In this document: positions 1-6,824 of the stretch, piece by piece
Layout of the letters: every line of letters begins with the position of its first letter
Numbering within the stretch: position 1 is the stretch's first letter
Origin: Candidatus Nanopelagicaceae bacterium
GTDB taxonomy: Bacteria > Actinomycetota > Actinomycetes > Nanopelagicales > Nanopelagicaceae
Assembly: GCA_947489825.1 (NCBI GenBank)
Contig: CANLFL010000041.1
Span: 1-7,168, forward strand
DNA: 7,168 nt
Reading direction: 5' to 3'
The notes under the pieces: model-generated
What the model saw: only the letters and a program-made list of their open reading frames with translations
Told to the model about the DNA's origin: nothing
Databases searched by the model: none
Position numbers and translations under genes: made by a program

Positions 1-726
1 AGATGTCACGGGGCTCTCATAGAGCGCGGTAGAAATAGTGCGAGTCTCACCGACTGGGAACTGCCCCGCCGTGCGTCCTGCAGCACAGAAGACTGTCTTG
101 GCATCGCCTAAGAACCAGCGAATGAGATCGTGATAGTGAATCGAGTGCAACATGACTTCAAGACGCTCAAGATCTTTCGCCCACGGCCATAGTTCCCAGG
201 GCGTCATGAGATTGACGGTGATTGAAAAGTTACTGACAGTGCCAATCCAGCCGAGTTCAACCATCTTATGCGCCGCGGCAACACCTTCTTCAAAGCGAAG
301 TTGTTGATTTACTGCGGCCACAATTCCGGCATCCTTTGCCTGCTTGACCATCACTTCACCTACGGCAACGGTTGTGGCGAATGGCTTCTGCGCAAGAATA
401 TGTTTTTTAGCAGCTGCCACCTGGGCAAATATCTCAGGCTGAGCAGCTGCAGGAACGGCGATATCAACTATTTCGACCTGAGGATCTGCGAGTAATTCAG
501 CCAGAGTTGCATAAACCTTTGGGATTCCATGACGGGCTGCAACATCTTTCGCCTTTGCGTTATCAGTATCAAAAATTGCTACAACCTCGAGTCCCGCCTT
601 TGTATATGCGGGAAGGTGTGCGCCATCAACGATTCCACCTGCGCCACAGATGCCAATCTTCTTGCGGTGCTCAGGCTTTACTTCAAGTCTTACTGCATCT
701 GAAATTACTTGAAATTGCTCAATCAT
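1..726 (-). CDS. Gfo/Idh/MocA family NAD(P)-dependent oxidoreductase, 3' end cut by window edge
   Basis: The first 242 codons are present and the reading frame is still open at base 1. An N-terminal Rossmann fold is visible: after a roughly 20-residue leader comes GICGAGG (26-31), and strand 2 ends in Asp53 (IFDTD), which favours NAD over NADP. The family's EKP loop is present as QKPFA (113-117) with Lys114, the conserved Lys near the nicotinamide. A segment with His197 and Asp200 precedes RWFLGD and starts the C-terminal substrate domain; the Asp found four residues before this His in inositol dehydrogenase is Leu193 here. Such cytosolic enzymes oxidise or reduce sugars, inositols or related polyols, and the substrate cannot be told from sequence. 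The ATG lies two bases after the stop of the preceding MaoC-like gene, with AAGGAT about 10 bases upstream inside that gene, so translation is probably coupled. It is the last visible gene of the operon. Confidence 0.9.
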   Translation of the reverse strand, partial: MIEQFQVISDAVRLEVKPEHRKKIGICGAGGIVDGAHLPAYTKAGLEVVAIFDTDNAKAKDVAARHGIPKVYATLAELLADPQVEIVDIAVPAAAQPEIFAQVAAAKKHILAQKPFATTVAVGEVMVKQAKDAGIVAAVNQQLRFEEGVAAAHKMVELGWIGTVSNFSITVNLMTPWELWPWAKDLERLEVMLHSIHYHDLIRWFLGDAKTVFCAAGRTAGQFPVGETRTISTALYESPVTS

Positions 727-728
727 TG

Positions 729-1256
729 CTACACCGATCCTTCTGCTGTGAGGTTCTCTGCCTGCGACGTGCGGTAAAGCACTGTCTGTAAATGCTCTGT
801 ATAGAGAACGAGTTCTTCGTTATCGGCACGGAAGATTTCGTAGCTGACTCTAAAGAGCCCCATGTTCTCGTACTTAGGGGTCTTTTCAAGAAGTGTGCGC
901 ATTCCGTAGATAGTGTCGCCGATAAAGGTTGGCTTAATGAAACGCAACTTGTCATAGCCATAACTAAATGTGTTGACATTGTTATGTGCAAAGAGCCCCA
1001 GCCCGTAACTAAATACCATCGCACCTGGGACTAGTCGCTTCTTAAAGAGACCATGTTCGCGGGCCCAGATGTCATCTCCTACATAGGGATGCATATCTAA
1101 GACCAGAGAATTAAAGAGCATCACTTCTCCTTCGGAGATTGTGCGACGCAGTGATCGGTCTACCTCTCCGATCTGGTAATCTTCATAGAGTTTGACATCC
1201 TGATTCCATACTGGAATCTCATATCGCTTACCTTGATCTGGATTTGGATTCTTCAT
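729..1256 (-). CDS. MaoC-like hotdog protein lacking the canonical catalytic histidine
   Basis: This 175-residue single-hotdog protein belongs to the MaoC/R-specific enoyl-CoA hydratase group. An extra N-terminal segment of about 20 residues precedes YEDYQIG (24-30) and RRTISEGEV (37-45). In PhaJ-type hydratases the active site is an Asp and a His five residues later. Here the motif reads D54-M-H-P-Y-V59-G-D61, so the Asp and the following Asp remain but the His position is Val59. The second half carries [11 protein letters not shown] and FIGDTI, nearly the same as in the other MaoC gene of this window (4305-4745). It may be a structural partner of that protein in a heteromeric hydratase, or act on a CoA or other thioester by another mechanism; His56 is an alternative candidate base. 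It lies 12 bases after the CoA-transferase stop, with a purine-rich GGGGGAG just before the ATG. The fold is confident; activity is uncertain. Confidence 0.88.
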   Translation of the reverse strand: MKNPNPDQGKRYEIPVWNQDVKLYEDYQIGEVDRSLRRTISEGEVMLFNSLVLDMHPYVGDDIWAREHGLFKKRLVPGAMVFSYGLGLFAHNNVNTFSYGYDKLRFIKPTFIGDTIYGMRTLLEKTPKYENMGLFRVSYEIFRADNEELVLYTEHLQTVLYRTSQAENLTAEGSV

Positions 1257-1259
1257 GAT

Positions 1260-1266
1260 CTCCCCC
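1260..1266 (-). promoter_or_regulatory. Ribosome binding site of the MaoC-like gene at 729-1256
   Basis: On the minus strand GGGGGAG is followed by ATC and then the ATG at 1256. It sits in the 12-base gap after the CoA-transferase stop codon and supports this start. The spacing is shorter than usual. Confidence 0.55.
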
Positions 1267-1268
1267 GC

Positions 1269-2447
1269 CTATATCCCGAACTCTTTACGGATTTTCTCGG
1301 TATCTTCACCGACATGTGGTGCACCCTTTGAATGCTTGATGGTCTTGCCATCGATACGTACAGGTGAGCGCGTAGTTGGAATCGAAATCTCTGATCCATC
1401 CCGCCCTGTTCGCGTGGTCTTCTGAGTCATATCAATAGCTGCAAAACCTTCGTGAGCAACAAGTTCTGGCAGCGTTAATACAGGAGCACACCAGATATCT
1501 GCTGCATCCAAGATAGCCAACCAGTGTTCAGTGCTATTAGTTGCAAGTTTTGTGCTCAGTTTTTTCATAATCTCTTCTTGATGGCTCCACCATGACTTTG
1601 GATCATCGTATTCATCAAGATTGAGACCAAGCAGTGCACCAAGTGCCGGAATTGGAGTCATCGCGATCGCAAGATAGCCATCACCGGTCTTGTAGAGACC
1701 GTACGGAGCAGGTAAAAATGCGTGTGCAGAGTTTCCAGCGCCACGATTGACCACAACACTTGGGTCAAAGAGATTTGCTGAAATTAATTCAAATTGCAGA
1801 TCGAGCATTGATTCAAGAAGACTTGACTCAACCATGCCGCCAACTCCTGTGCGTTCACGTCGCAATAGAAGAGCAATCACACCGGATGCTAGATGAGTAG
1901 ATGTAAAGATATCTGCCACAGCTAAACCAACCGGGATCGGAGGATCACCGGCACGACCGTTAAGCCATGGCAGACCAGAGATTGATTGTGCAAGGAGATC
2001 TTGTCCTGGGCGATCCTTAAAAGGACCTTCGGCGCCGTAACCAGTTGCGCTACCGTAGACAATTCTAGGATTAACTTTCTTTACATCTTCATATCCAAGT
2101 CCAAGACGTTCGATTACACCCGGGCGAAAATTCTGGATGATGACATCAGCCTTTTTTACTAGCTCCCAGACTTCCTTCAAGCTATCTGAATTCTTGAGAT
2201 CTGCAGCAAAACTCTCTTTATTGCGATTCATAATATGGAAGGAGAGCGTGTCTCCATCTTTTTCAAGTCCCGCAAAGGCAAGTGTGCGACCGATATCTCC
2301 AGTGCCCGGACGCTCGATCTTAATAACACGTGCACCTAAATCCGCAAGACGCATTGCAGAAACAGGTCCTGCCAAAAATTGTGAGAAATCGAGAACAAGA
2401 ATTCCGTTAAGTGGAAGTTGCGATCGATCCATGGAGCTAGTCGACAT
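1269..2447 (-). CDS. Family III CoA-transferase (CaiB/BaiF family)
   Basis: This is a 392-residue enzyme of normal length for the formyl-CoA transferase/CaiB/BaiF family, which moves CoA between carboxylic acids in the cytosol. The N-terminus shows the family pattern ILVLDFSQFLAGP (16-28), RLADLGARVIKIE (33-45) and NRNKES (74-79). ADVIIQNFRPG (100-110) is followed by GLGYEDV. The catalytic Asp that forms the acyl-aspartyl anhydride (Asp169 in formyl-CoA transferase) aligns with Asp179 in VGLAVADIF, followed by LLLRRERTGVG. The frame is open further upstream, to 2600, but that part lies wholly inside the mutarotase gene and does not resemble the family. The ATG at 2447 puts the family pattern at its expected distance from the N-terminus. 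It overlaps the mutarotase by 11 bases; an ATG at 2432, 4 bases after the mutarotase stop, is the alternative. Neighbouring MaoC proteins suggest that the CoA ester made here is then hydrated or dehydrated. The acid substrate is unknown. Confidence 0.93.
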   Translation of the reverse strand: MSTSSMDRSQLPLNGILVLDFSQFLAGPVSAMRLADLGARVIKIERPGTGDIGRTLAFAGLEKDGDTLSFHIMNRNKESFAADLKNSDSLKEVWELVKKADVIIQNFRPGVIERLGLGYEDVKKVNPRIVYGSATGYGAEGPFKDRPGQDLLAQSISGLPWLNGRAGDPPIPVGLAVADIFTSTHLASGVIALLLRRERTGVGGMVESSLLESMLDLQFELISANLFDPSVVVNRGAGNSAHAFLPAPYGLYKTGDGYLAIAMTPIPALGALLGLNLDEYDDPKSWWSHQEEIMKKLSTKLATNSTEHWLAILDAADIWCAPVLTLPELVAHEGFAAIDMTQKTTRTGRDGSEISIPTTRSPVRIDGKTIKHSKGAPHVGEDTEKIRKEFGI

Positions 2448-2760
2448 GGAATATCTCTGGAATTGATGCCCACCACTCGCCATCGGCGCGATCAGATACT
2501 GGGCGCTGTAATGGCATGCAGATAGCCCACCACTCTTTCGTCTTTGGGTCAGCTGCCATCCTTGCCATGTCTGCATCAAAGTCTGTGCCCACATATTCAA
2601 AGTAAGAGAACATAAGCTCGCCGTAACGATAGATGGAATAGTTTTGAATATTTACATCGGCAATCATGGCCAACACCTCTGGCCAGACATCTGCGTGTAG
2701 TCGCTCGTACTCCGCGCGATTTTCAGTAGGTATTCCAATAACTGCTCCATAACGCTGCAT
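2437..2760 (-). CDS. L-rhamnose mutarotase (RhaM) family protein
   Basis: This 107-residue protein of the RhaM/DUF718 family (dimeric alpha-beta barrel fold) has the usual length. RhaM interconverts the alpha and beta anomers of L-rhamnose in the cytosol. Tyr18 and His22 (EYERLHADVWPEV) fall at the same positions as the E. coli RhaM active-site residues. NYSIY (40-44), the WW pair (77-78) and the C-terminal PEIFHVD also match the family pattern. No isomerase, kinase or aldolase of the classical rhamnose pathway is in the window. Next to an aldose-dehydrogenase-like enzyme and a lactonase, it more likely supplies the right anomer of a 6-deoxy sugar (rhamnose, fucose or a relative) for oxidation. 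The start has a good AAAGGA site 6 bases upstream. The 3' end overlaps the start of the CoA-transferase. Confidence 0.9.
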   Translation of the reverse strand: MQRYGAVIGIPTENRAEYERLHADVWPEVLAMIADVNIQNYSIYRYGELMFSYFEYVGTDFDADMARMAADPKTKEWWAICMPLQRPVSDRADGEWWASIPEIFHVD

Positions 2761-2766
2761 GATCGT

Positions 2767-2772
2767 TCCTTT
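2767..2772 (-). promoter_or_regulatory. Ribosome binding site of the mutarotase gene
   Basis: AAAGGA on the minus strand is separated by 6 bases from the ATG at 2760. It lies in the 27-base gap after the amidohydrolase, the longest gap in the window, in which I see no promoter or hairpin. Confidence 0.65.
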
Positions 2773-2787
2773 CGTTTGATGAATTCT

Positions 2788-3648
2788 TTAGAGGTTGTAG
2801 AAAGCTTTAGCTGTCTTATGTGTAATCCAGTCCTGATCTTCTTGGCTATAGCCGCTGATAACTTCCACTTGGGCTTTCCAAATTTCAACATAGGTGTTTC
2901 CAAGAACGATGACTGGCCAATCTCCACCCATCATCACACGATTAGCACCATAGGTCTTAACGATGAAATCAACATACGGTTGCCAGTCCGCAACACTCCA
3001 ATTTGCTAAGTCAGAGGCGGTATTTAGACCTGAGAGCTTGGCATAGACATTTGGGAAGGCTGCAATCTCAGCCATCGATGATGCCCATGGCTCCATCTCC
3101 TTTGCAGCAATTGGTGGCTTTGCAAAGTGATCTACAACGATTTTAAGCTTCGGAAACTTCTTAGCCAGAGTGACGATGTTCTTTGTATGTTCTGGTTTCA
3201 CCGAAACATAATCAAAGCTCAGTCCCATCTTTTCAACATAGGCCAAAGTCTCAAGGACGGCTGGGCGAGTAATCCAGGCATCATCTGATTCATACTTTGG
3301 ATTGGAGTAATCATGAGTCAGATTGCGCACGCCTTTGAAGTACTTGTTCTTGGCAAGAGTTTCAAGCGCTGTCCGTGATTCATTAGGGCGCTCAAAGGGA
3401 ACCCAACCGACGACTCCCTGAACAAAATCAGAGTGTGCTGCTACATCGAGCATGTAGAAAGTGTCATCGTAGGTATCGGCAGCCTGCACTAAGACAGAGC
3501 CGGTAACACCTGATGCGGGAATTTCTGGAGCAAGTCGTTCAGGGGTGAAGTCATCATAAAGTGGGCCATAAGCAGGCTCAATCCAGCTATATGCGCGCTC
3601 ACTCATCACCCAAAGGTGTTGATGTGTATCTATGAGTTCTCTAGCCAT
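2788..3648 (-). CDS. Amidohydrolase family 2 protein, probable sugar-acid lactonase (COG3618 type)
   Basis: This 286-residue TIM-barrel metal hydrolase is related to L-fuconolactonase and L-rhamnono-lactonase and has the usual length. The metal-binding HxH motif is at the N-terminus (DTHQHLW, His9 and His11). Further family signatures are FKGVRN (104-109, Arg108), VDHFAKPP (172-179, His174) and MGGDWPV (240-246, Asp243 at the metal site). Family members open aldonolactones made by sugar dehydrogenases; others hydrolyse 2-pyrone-4,6-dicarboxylate lactone or cleave and decarboxylate aromatic acids. The mutarotase just downstream and the aldo/keto reductase at the head of the cluster favour a 6-deoxy-aldonolactone substrate, but this is inferred from context. 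The start is well supported: an ideal AAGGAG lies 6 bases before the ATG, in the 15-base gap after the RraA-like gene. Confidence 0.92.
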   Translation of the reverse strand: MARELIDTHQHLWVMSERAYSWIEPAYGPLYDDFTPERLAPEIPASGVTGSVLVQAADTYDDTFYMLDVAAHSDFVQGVVGWVPFERPNESRTALETLAKNKYFKGVRNLTHDYSNPKYESDDAWITRPAVLETLAYVEKMGLSFDYVSVKPEHTKNIVTLAKKFPKLKIVVDHFAKPPIAAKEMEPWASSMAEIAAFPNVYAKLSGLNTASDLANWSVADWQPYVDFIVKTYGANRVMMGGDWPVIVLGNTYVEIWKAQVEVISGYSQEDQDWITHKTAKAFYNL

Positions 3649-3654
3649 GGTTAT

Positions 3655-3660
3655 CTCCTT
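3655..3660 (-). promoter_or_regulatory. Strong ribosome binding site of the amidohydrolase gene
   Basis: AAGGAG on the minus strand is followed by a 6-base spacer and the ATG at 3648. It is the best Shine-Dalgarno match in the window, so this product may be translated at a higher rate than its neighbours. Confidence 0.75.
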
Positions 3661-3663
3661 TTC

Positions 3664-4308
3664 CTAAAGAACGCCGTAGGCGTTCCATACCTCTCGTACA
3701 CTTTTACCTGATAGCAAATCTTTCAAAACTGTCTTCTCTGTTGCAGCGCGCGCATTAGCAAGTTCGCTCACTTTTGCTAAATGCTCTGCCGGAACAATAA
3801 CGATCCCATCGCTATCTGCGATTACGCCATCACCGGGATGAACTTCAACACCGCCACAAATAACTGGGATACGAATTGCTTCTATGCGCATACGACCTTT
3901 GTAATCATAGGTACGTGATCCCTGGCCAAAAGCTGGAAAATCTAAGGCGACCACCTGCTCGGTATCTCGCAATGGGCCATCTGCCACAACACCTGTTGCA
4001 CCTCGTCCTTTAGCTGCGGCAGAGAAGAGCTCTCCCCAGAATGCTGAGAGACAATCACCGCCGGTTGCAACGACAGCCACTTCGCCGACGTGCAACGTAT
4101 CTAGGAAGTCGATTCCAGCTCCGTAGGGATCCTTCTGGTCGTATTGACTATCTGGCACAAACTTCACTGTGGCAGCTAGCCCCACTGCACGCATATGTGG
4201 GCGCAGCGCCTTAACATTCACGCTCATCGCATTATTACGCACGCCAAGTACATCTAGAGAATCTGAAACCATCGCGCTACGAACACGAGAGTCGAGTTGC
4301 CAGGTCAT
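3664..4308 (-). CDS. RraA-like class II aldolase/decarboxylase (HMG/CHA aldolase-like)
   Basis: This 214-residue protein has the RraA/HMG-aldolase fold. It carries WGELFSAAAKGRG (91-103), followed by VVADGPLRDTE (107-117). This matches the metal and substrate motif of HMG/CHA aldolase (D-x20-R-D) with Glu93 in place of the first Asp and with Arg114-Asp115 intact. The loop VHPGDGVIADSDGIVIVP (156-173) is also typical. In Pseudomonas the related enzyme cleaves 4-hydroxy-4-methyl-2-oxoglutarate into pyruvate and decarboxylates oxaloacetate, with a divalent metal ion. E. coli RraA itself, an RNase E inhibitor, has lost the R-D pair, so a metabolic role is far more likely here. It could cleave a 2-oxo-3-deoxy sugar acid or a branched 2-oxo diacid. 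The start overlaps the preceding MaoC stop as ATGA, which indicates translational coupling. Confidence 0.88.
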   Translation of the reverse strand: MTWQLDSRVRSAMVSDSLDVLGVRNNAMSVNVKALRPHMRAVGLAATVKFVPDSQYDQKDPYGAGIDFLDTLHVGEVAVVATGGDCLSAFWGELFSAAAKGRGATGVVADGPLRDTEQVVALDFPAFGQGSRTYDYKGRMRIEAIRIPVICGGVEVHPGDGVIADSDGIVIVPAEHLAKVSELANARAATEKTVLKDLLSGKSVREVWNAYGVL

Positions 4309-4745
4309 TTCTTCTTCTCGACCATATAGACGTGGATGAAGGCAATAACCGTCTCTCCACGTTGATTAGTAACAGTGACTTGCTCATCTACCAAGCCAAA
4401 ATCTTCGGTGCGCTTGGCGTATTCTCGTTTCGCAATGATCTCTCCCTTGGAAGTTATTGTGTCGCCAATGAAGACTGGTGAGATGAAGCGCACCTTGTCA
4501 TAACCATAACTAAAGGCGACTTCATTCATCTCGCGCGCTAACTGTCCCGCTGCGACGCTTAAAATTAGCGTACCGTAAGCAACACGTTGGCCGAATACGT
4601 TGTTCTTAGACCATTCGGCATCCATGTGATGAGGGTAGAAATCGCCTGTCTGGCCAGCATGCAGAACAATATCCGTTTCAGTAATTGTGCGACCCATACT
4701 GACTTGAACAGTGCCTACTTCGTATTCCTCAAAATAGAGTTTCAT
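4305..4745 (-). CDS. MaoC family (R)-specific enoyl-CoA hydratase/dehydratase
   Basis: This 146-residue single-hotdog hydratase begins YFEEYEVG (4-11), then GRTITETDI (18-26). It keeps a complete active-site motif GDFYPHHMD (34-42) with Asp35 and His40 five residues apart, as in PhaJ. AYGTLI (56-61) is followed by FSYGYDKVRFI and FIGDTI in the substrate-facing second half. Such enzymes add water to, or remove it from, 2-enoyl-CoA esters in the cytosol. The partner gene at 729-1256 shares the second-half segment but lacks the His, so the two may be subunits of one enzyme, with this one catalytic. The CoA ester may come from the CoA-transferase of the same cluster. It starts 7 bases after the solute-binding-like gene behind a weak purine run, GAGAAGA, and its stop overlaps the RraA-like start. 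Confidence 0.92.
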   Translation of the reverse strand: MKLYFEEYEVGTVQVSMGRTITETDIVLHAGQTGDFYPHHMDAEWSKNNVFGQRVAYGTLILSVAAGQLAREMNEVAFSYGYDKVRFISPVFIGDTITSKGEIIAKREYAKRTEDFGLVDEQVTVTNQRGETVIAFIHVYMVEKKK

Positions 4746-4752
4746 TCTTCTC

Positions 4753-5880
4753 TTATTCCTTCACATGTTTCTGATACATAGATGCGATCTCTTCGACATC
4801 TTTTTTGGTGACTTTCTTTTCCACTAAACACTTATGTATAACACGTGAGCTCTGGAATTGAACATCTGGCCAACCAAGGACACGAGGGCGTACCCAGACA
4901 TTTTCAAGGGTCCGCAGAGTATTTCTAAAGAAATTCTGGCTGACTCCATTAAGTACATTATCTTTCCAGGCGATGAGGTTTCCTGGCTGTCCCCCGCCGA
5001 GCCCATACGTCGTCGCCTGAATCTCTGGCATAGAAAGCAGCAGCGCAGCCTCTGCTGCAGCCTTTGGATTTGTGCTTCGAGTCGAAACTGCAATCCCTGC
5101 CCCTCCCAGTTGAGATCCCGTGGCGCGTCCATCAAATGAGGGAAGATCGTCATAGACCAAAACGTTCTTTCTAAAACCATCACGTGAGTAATTGCTATAC
5201 CCGTACATGCAGATTCCGTAGGCATAGTCATCAGTTCCGCTAAGGATTTCAGCAATTTCAATAGGGTTACTCGATGCACAAAAGTCTGGCACAAGGCTTG
5301 ATAGCTCGACCATAAATTCAAGAACTTCTAACGCCATCTCCTGATCGATATATTTCGCGCTGCCCTGAAGTGGTCGACCCTTTTGTGCCATAAGCGTTGC
5401 AAATGTACTAAATGCGTCCACTGGCTTATGTGCCCAGAGCAGCTCTTTCTTCTTTGCAAGATCAAATACCTCGTGCCAGAAAACCGGTGAGCGATCAGCT
5501 TTATCTGGGCGAAAGGCACTTACCTGGGCTGCAGTATCGATGGCTAACGCCCAATGCTTGCCCTTGTATAGATATGAATCGTGTGATGCTCCAACACTTG
5601 TTGCTGCCAACAAATTTAGTTCTGATGGTTTTGTTAGCTCTTCAAATGCGATGACAGCATCGGCGTGCACAGCATCGGGTATATGAGGATGATCTATCAC
5701 CATCAAGTCATAATCATTATAAAACTCAGAGATATGTTGATCGCCAAAGGCTAAAAGTGAGCGAGCATCCCATTTAATTGAGATGCCACACTTTTGGATC
5801 AGCAGATCATTAGATTGCACCAGGCAATCCAGACCACGTTCGTGATCCCAGGTCATTCCTTTGAGTTCGATAAGAGACAT
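4753..5880 (-). CDS. Solute-binding-protein-like protein without signal peptide
   Basis: This 375-residue protein has the overall look of a family 1 extracellular solute-binding protein of sugar ABC transporters. Features are an N-terminal strand LKGMTWDH (6-13), GISIKWDARSL (32-42), YDLMVIDHPHI (57-67), a mid-protein region rich in helices, and a glycine-rich FDGRATGSQLGGAGIAVS stretch with an alanine-rich helix after it. However, there is no signal peptide, no hydrophobic N-terminal segment and no lipobox Cys, so it is predicted to stay in the cytosol. The start cannot be extended upstream in a useful way: the ATG shares a base with the hydrolase stop (TAATG), and the codons just before it have no start codon and no hydrophobic run. 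No ABC permease or ATPase is in the window. I recall similar proteins annotated as solute-binding proteins near CoA-transferase and MaoC genes in other bacteria, but I cannot check this. It might bind a pathway intermediate; its role is unknown. Confidence 0.8.
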   Translation of the reverse strand: MSLIELKGMTWDHERGLDCLVQSNDLLIQKCGISIKWDARSLLAFGDQHISEFYNDYDLMVIDHPHIPDAVHADAVIAFEELTKPSELNLLAATSVGASHDSYLYKGKHWALAIDTAAQVSAFRPDKADRSPVFWHEVFDLAKKKELLWAHKPVDAFSTFATLMAQKGRPLQGSAKYIDQEMALEVLEFMVELSSLVPDFCASSNPIEIAEILSGTDDYAYGICMYGYSNYSRDGFRKNVLVYDDLPSFDGRATGSQLGGAGIAVSTRSTNPKAAAEAALLLSMPEIQATTYGLGGGQPGNLIAWKDNVLNGVSQNFFRNTLRTLENVWVRPRVLGWPDVQFQSSRVIHKCLVEKKVTKKDVEEIASMYQKHVKE

Positions 5881-6818
5881 TACTTGCCCACTATGCGCAG
5901 AATATTCTCTGCAAACCAGTCTCGAATATTGATTCCTTCGTCGATGAATTTACCCACGTTGAAGAAGCCATGGATCATTCCAGGGCAATCTTTATAGACA
6001 ACATCATTTCCGGCAGCCTTCAATTTTTCATAATATGCAACGCCGTCTGATTGCAGAACGTCATATTCGGCTGTGATCATAATTGTTGGTGGTAGGCCCT
6101 CGTAGGATTTTGCTGCATGTGGCACGGCATAAGGATTACTGCGATCAGCTGCGCCGTTAAGATACATATCCCAGAGCCACTTCATTCCGCGCTGTGTTAA
6201 GCCATATCCATCGGCGTTAGGCACATCTGGCGAATCGACAAACTCTGGACCGTTACATGGATAGATCAGCCATTGATAGGCAAGTTTAATTTTTCCGCGA
6301 TCACGTGCAGCCAATGCAACGGCAGATGCCAAGTTCCCACCTGCGCTATCTCCACCCACTCCAATGCGATTGATATCAATGCCCAAGCGATCGGCGTTGG
6401 CAATCGTCCATTCCAGACCTTCGTAGCAATCATTAAAAGGAATAGGAAATTTATGTTCAGGTGCCTTCTGATAATTGACCGAAACAATTACAGAGTTAGT
6501 CTTCTTGGCCATCGCAGCCATCTGTGTGTGATATCTGCCGATGTAATTGATGACCCAGCCACCGCCATGAAAGTAAACAAGGCCGGCTCGCTTTACTTGT
6601 GATGTCGCAGGTGGTGTGTAAATGGCTACTGCAATATCTGCAGTTGAGCTGGTGAGGAATTCAAAAGTAATCCCAACACTGGGATCTAACGGTCCACTGA
6701 TGTCAGGCTGTGCATGCGAATTACTTCGAGCAACAGTTGCACCTTGCACGCTGATATCGGGAAGGTTTGCCGCCTTTCCCAAATCAAGGAATGCGGATGC
6801 TTGTGGGTCTAGGGCCAT
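5880..6818 (-). CDS. Alpha/beta hydrolase of the hormone-sensitive-lipase type (esterase)
   Basis: This 312-residue esterase/lipase is of usual length for the HSL (alpha/beta hydrolase fold-3) family. The oxyanion-hole motif is FHGGGW (83-88). The nucleophile elbow is GDSAGG with Ser158. The acid is Asp253 (EYDVL) and the base His283 (MIHGFF), so the catalytic triad is complete. NYQKAPEHKFP (115-125) is a further family signature. No signal peptide is seen, so it acts in the cytosol on a carboxylic ester, probably of a small acyl group; the substrate is unknown. It could free a sugar or acid for the rest of the pathway. The ATG lies 18 bases after the aldo/keto reductase stop with no Shine-Dalgarno sequence. 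Instead a promoter-like TATAGT ends 6 bases before it, which suggests a leaderless transcript. Its stop overlaps the next start (TAATG). Confidence 0.93.
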   Translation of the reverse strand: MALDPQASAFLDLGKAANLPDISVQGATVARSNSHAQPDISGPLDPSVGITFEFLTSSTADIAVAIYTPPATSQVKRAGLVYFHGGGWVINYIGRYHTQMAAMAKKTNSVIVSVNYQKAPEHKFPIPFNDCYEGLEWTIANADRLGIDINRIGVGGDSAGGNLASAVALAARDRGKIKLAYQWLIYPCNGPEFVDSPDVPNADGYGLTQRGMKWLWDMYLNGAADRSNPYAVPHAAKSYEGLPPTIMITAEYDVLQSDGVAYYEKLKAAGNDVVYKDCPGMIHGFFNVGKFIDEGINIRDWFAENILRIVGK

Positions 6819-6824
6819 GAAAAT

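Noticed and set aside
2448..2600. N-terminal extension of the CoA-transferase frame to an ATG at 2600
   Set aside because: It lies entirely inside the mutarotase gene, has no family similarity, and reads like an out-of-frame translation; the family pattern begins just after the ATG at 2447.
2761..2787. Possible promoter or terminator in the longest intergenic gap
   Set aside because: Only a ribosome binding site is visible; there is no convincing -10/-35 pair and no hairpin with a T run.
3664..4308. Call as the RNase E inhibitor RraA
   Set aside because: The Arg-Asp pair of metabolic family members is intact, unlike E. coli RraA, and the gene is embedded in a catabolic operon.
4824..5321. 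A 165-codon open frame on the minus strand within the solute-binding-like gene, and several plus-strand frames elsewhere (for example 2137-2466 and 6273-6602)
   Set aside because: Each overlaps a gene with clear family motifs, has no recognisable domain, and has a composition expected of an alternative frame.
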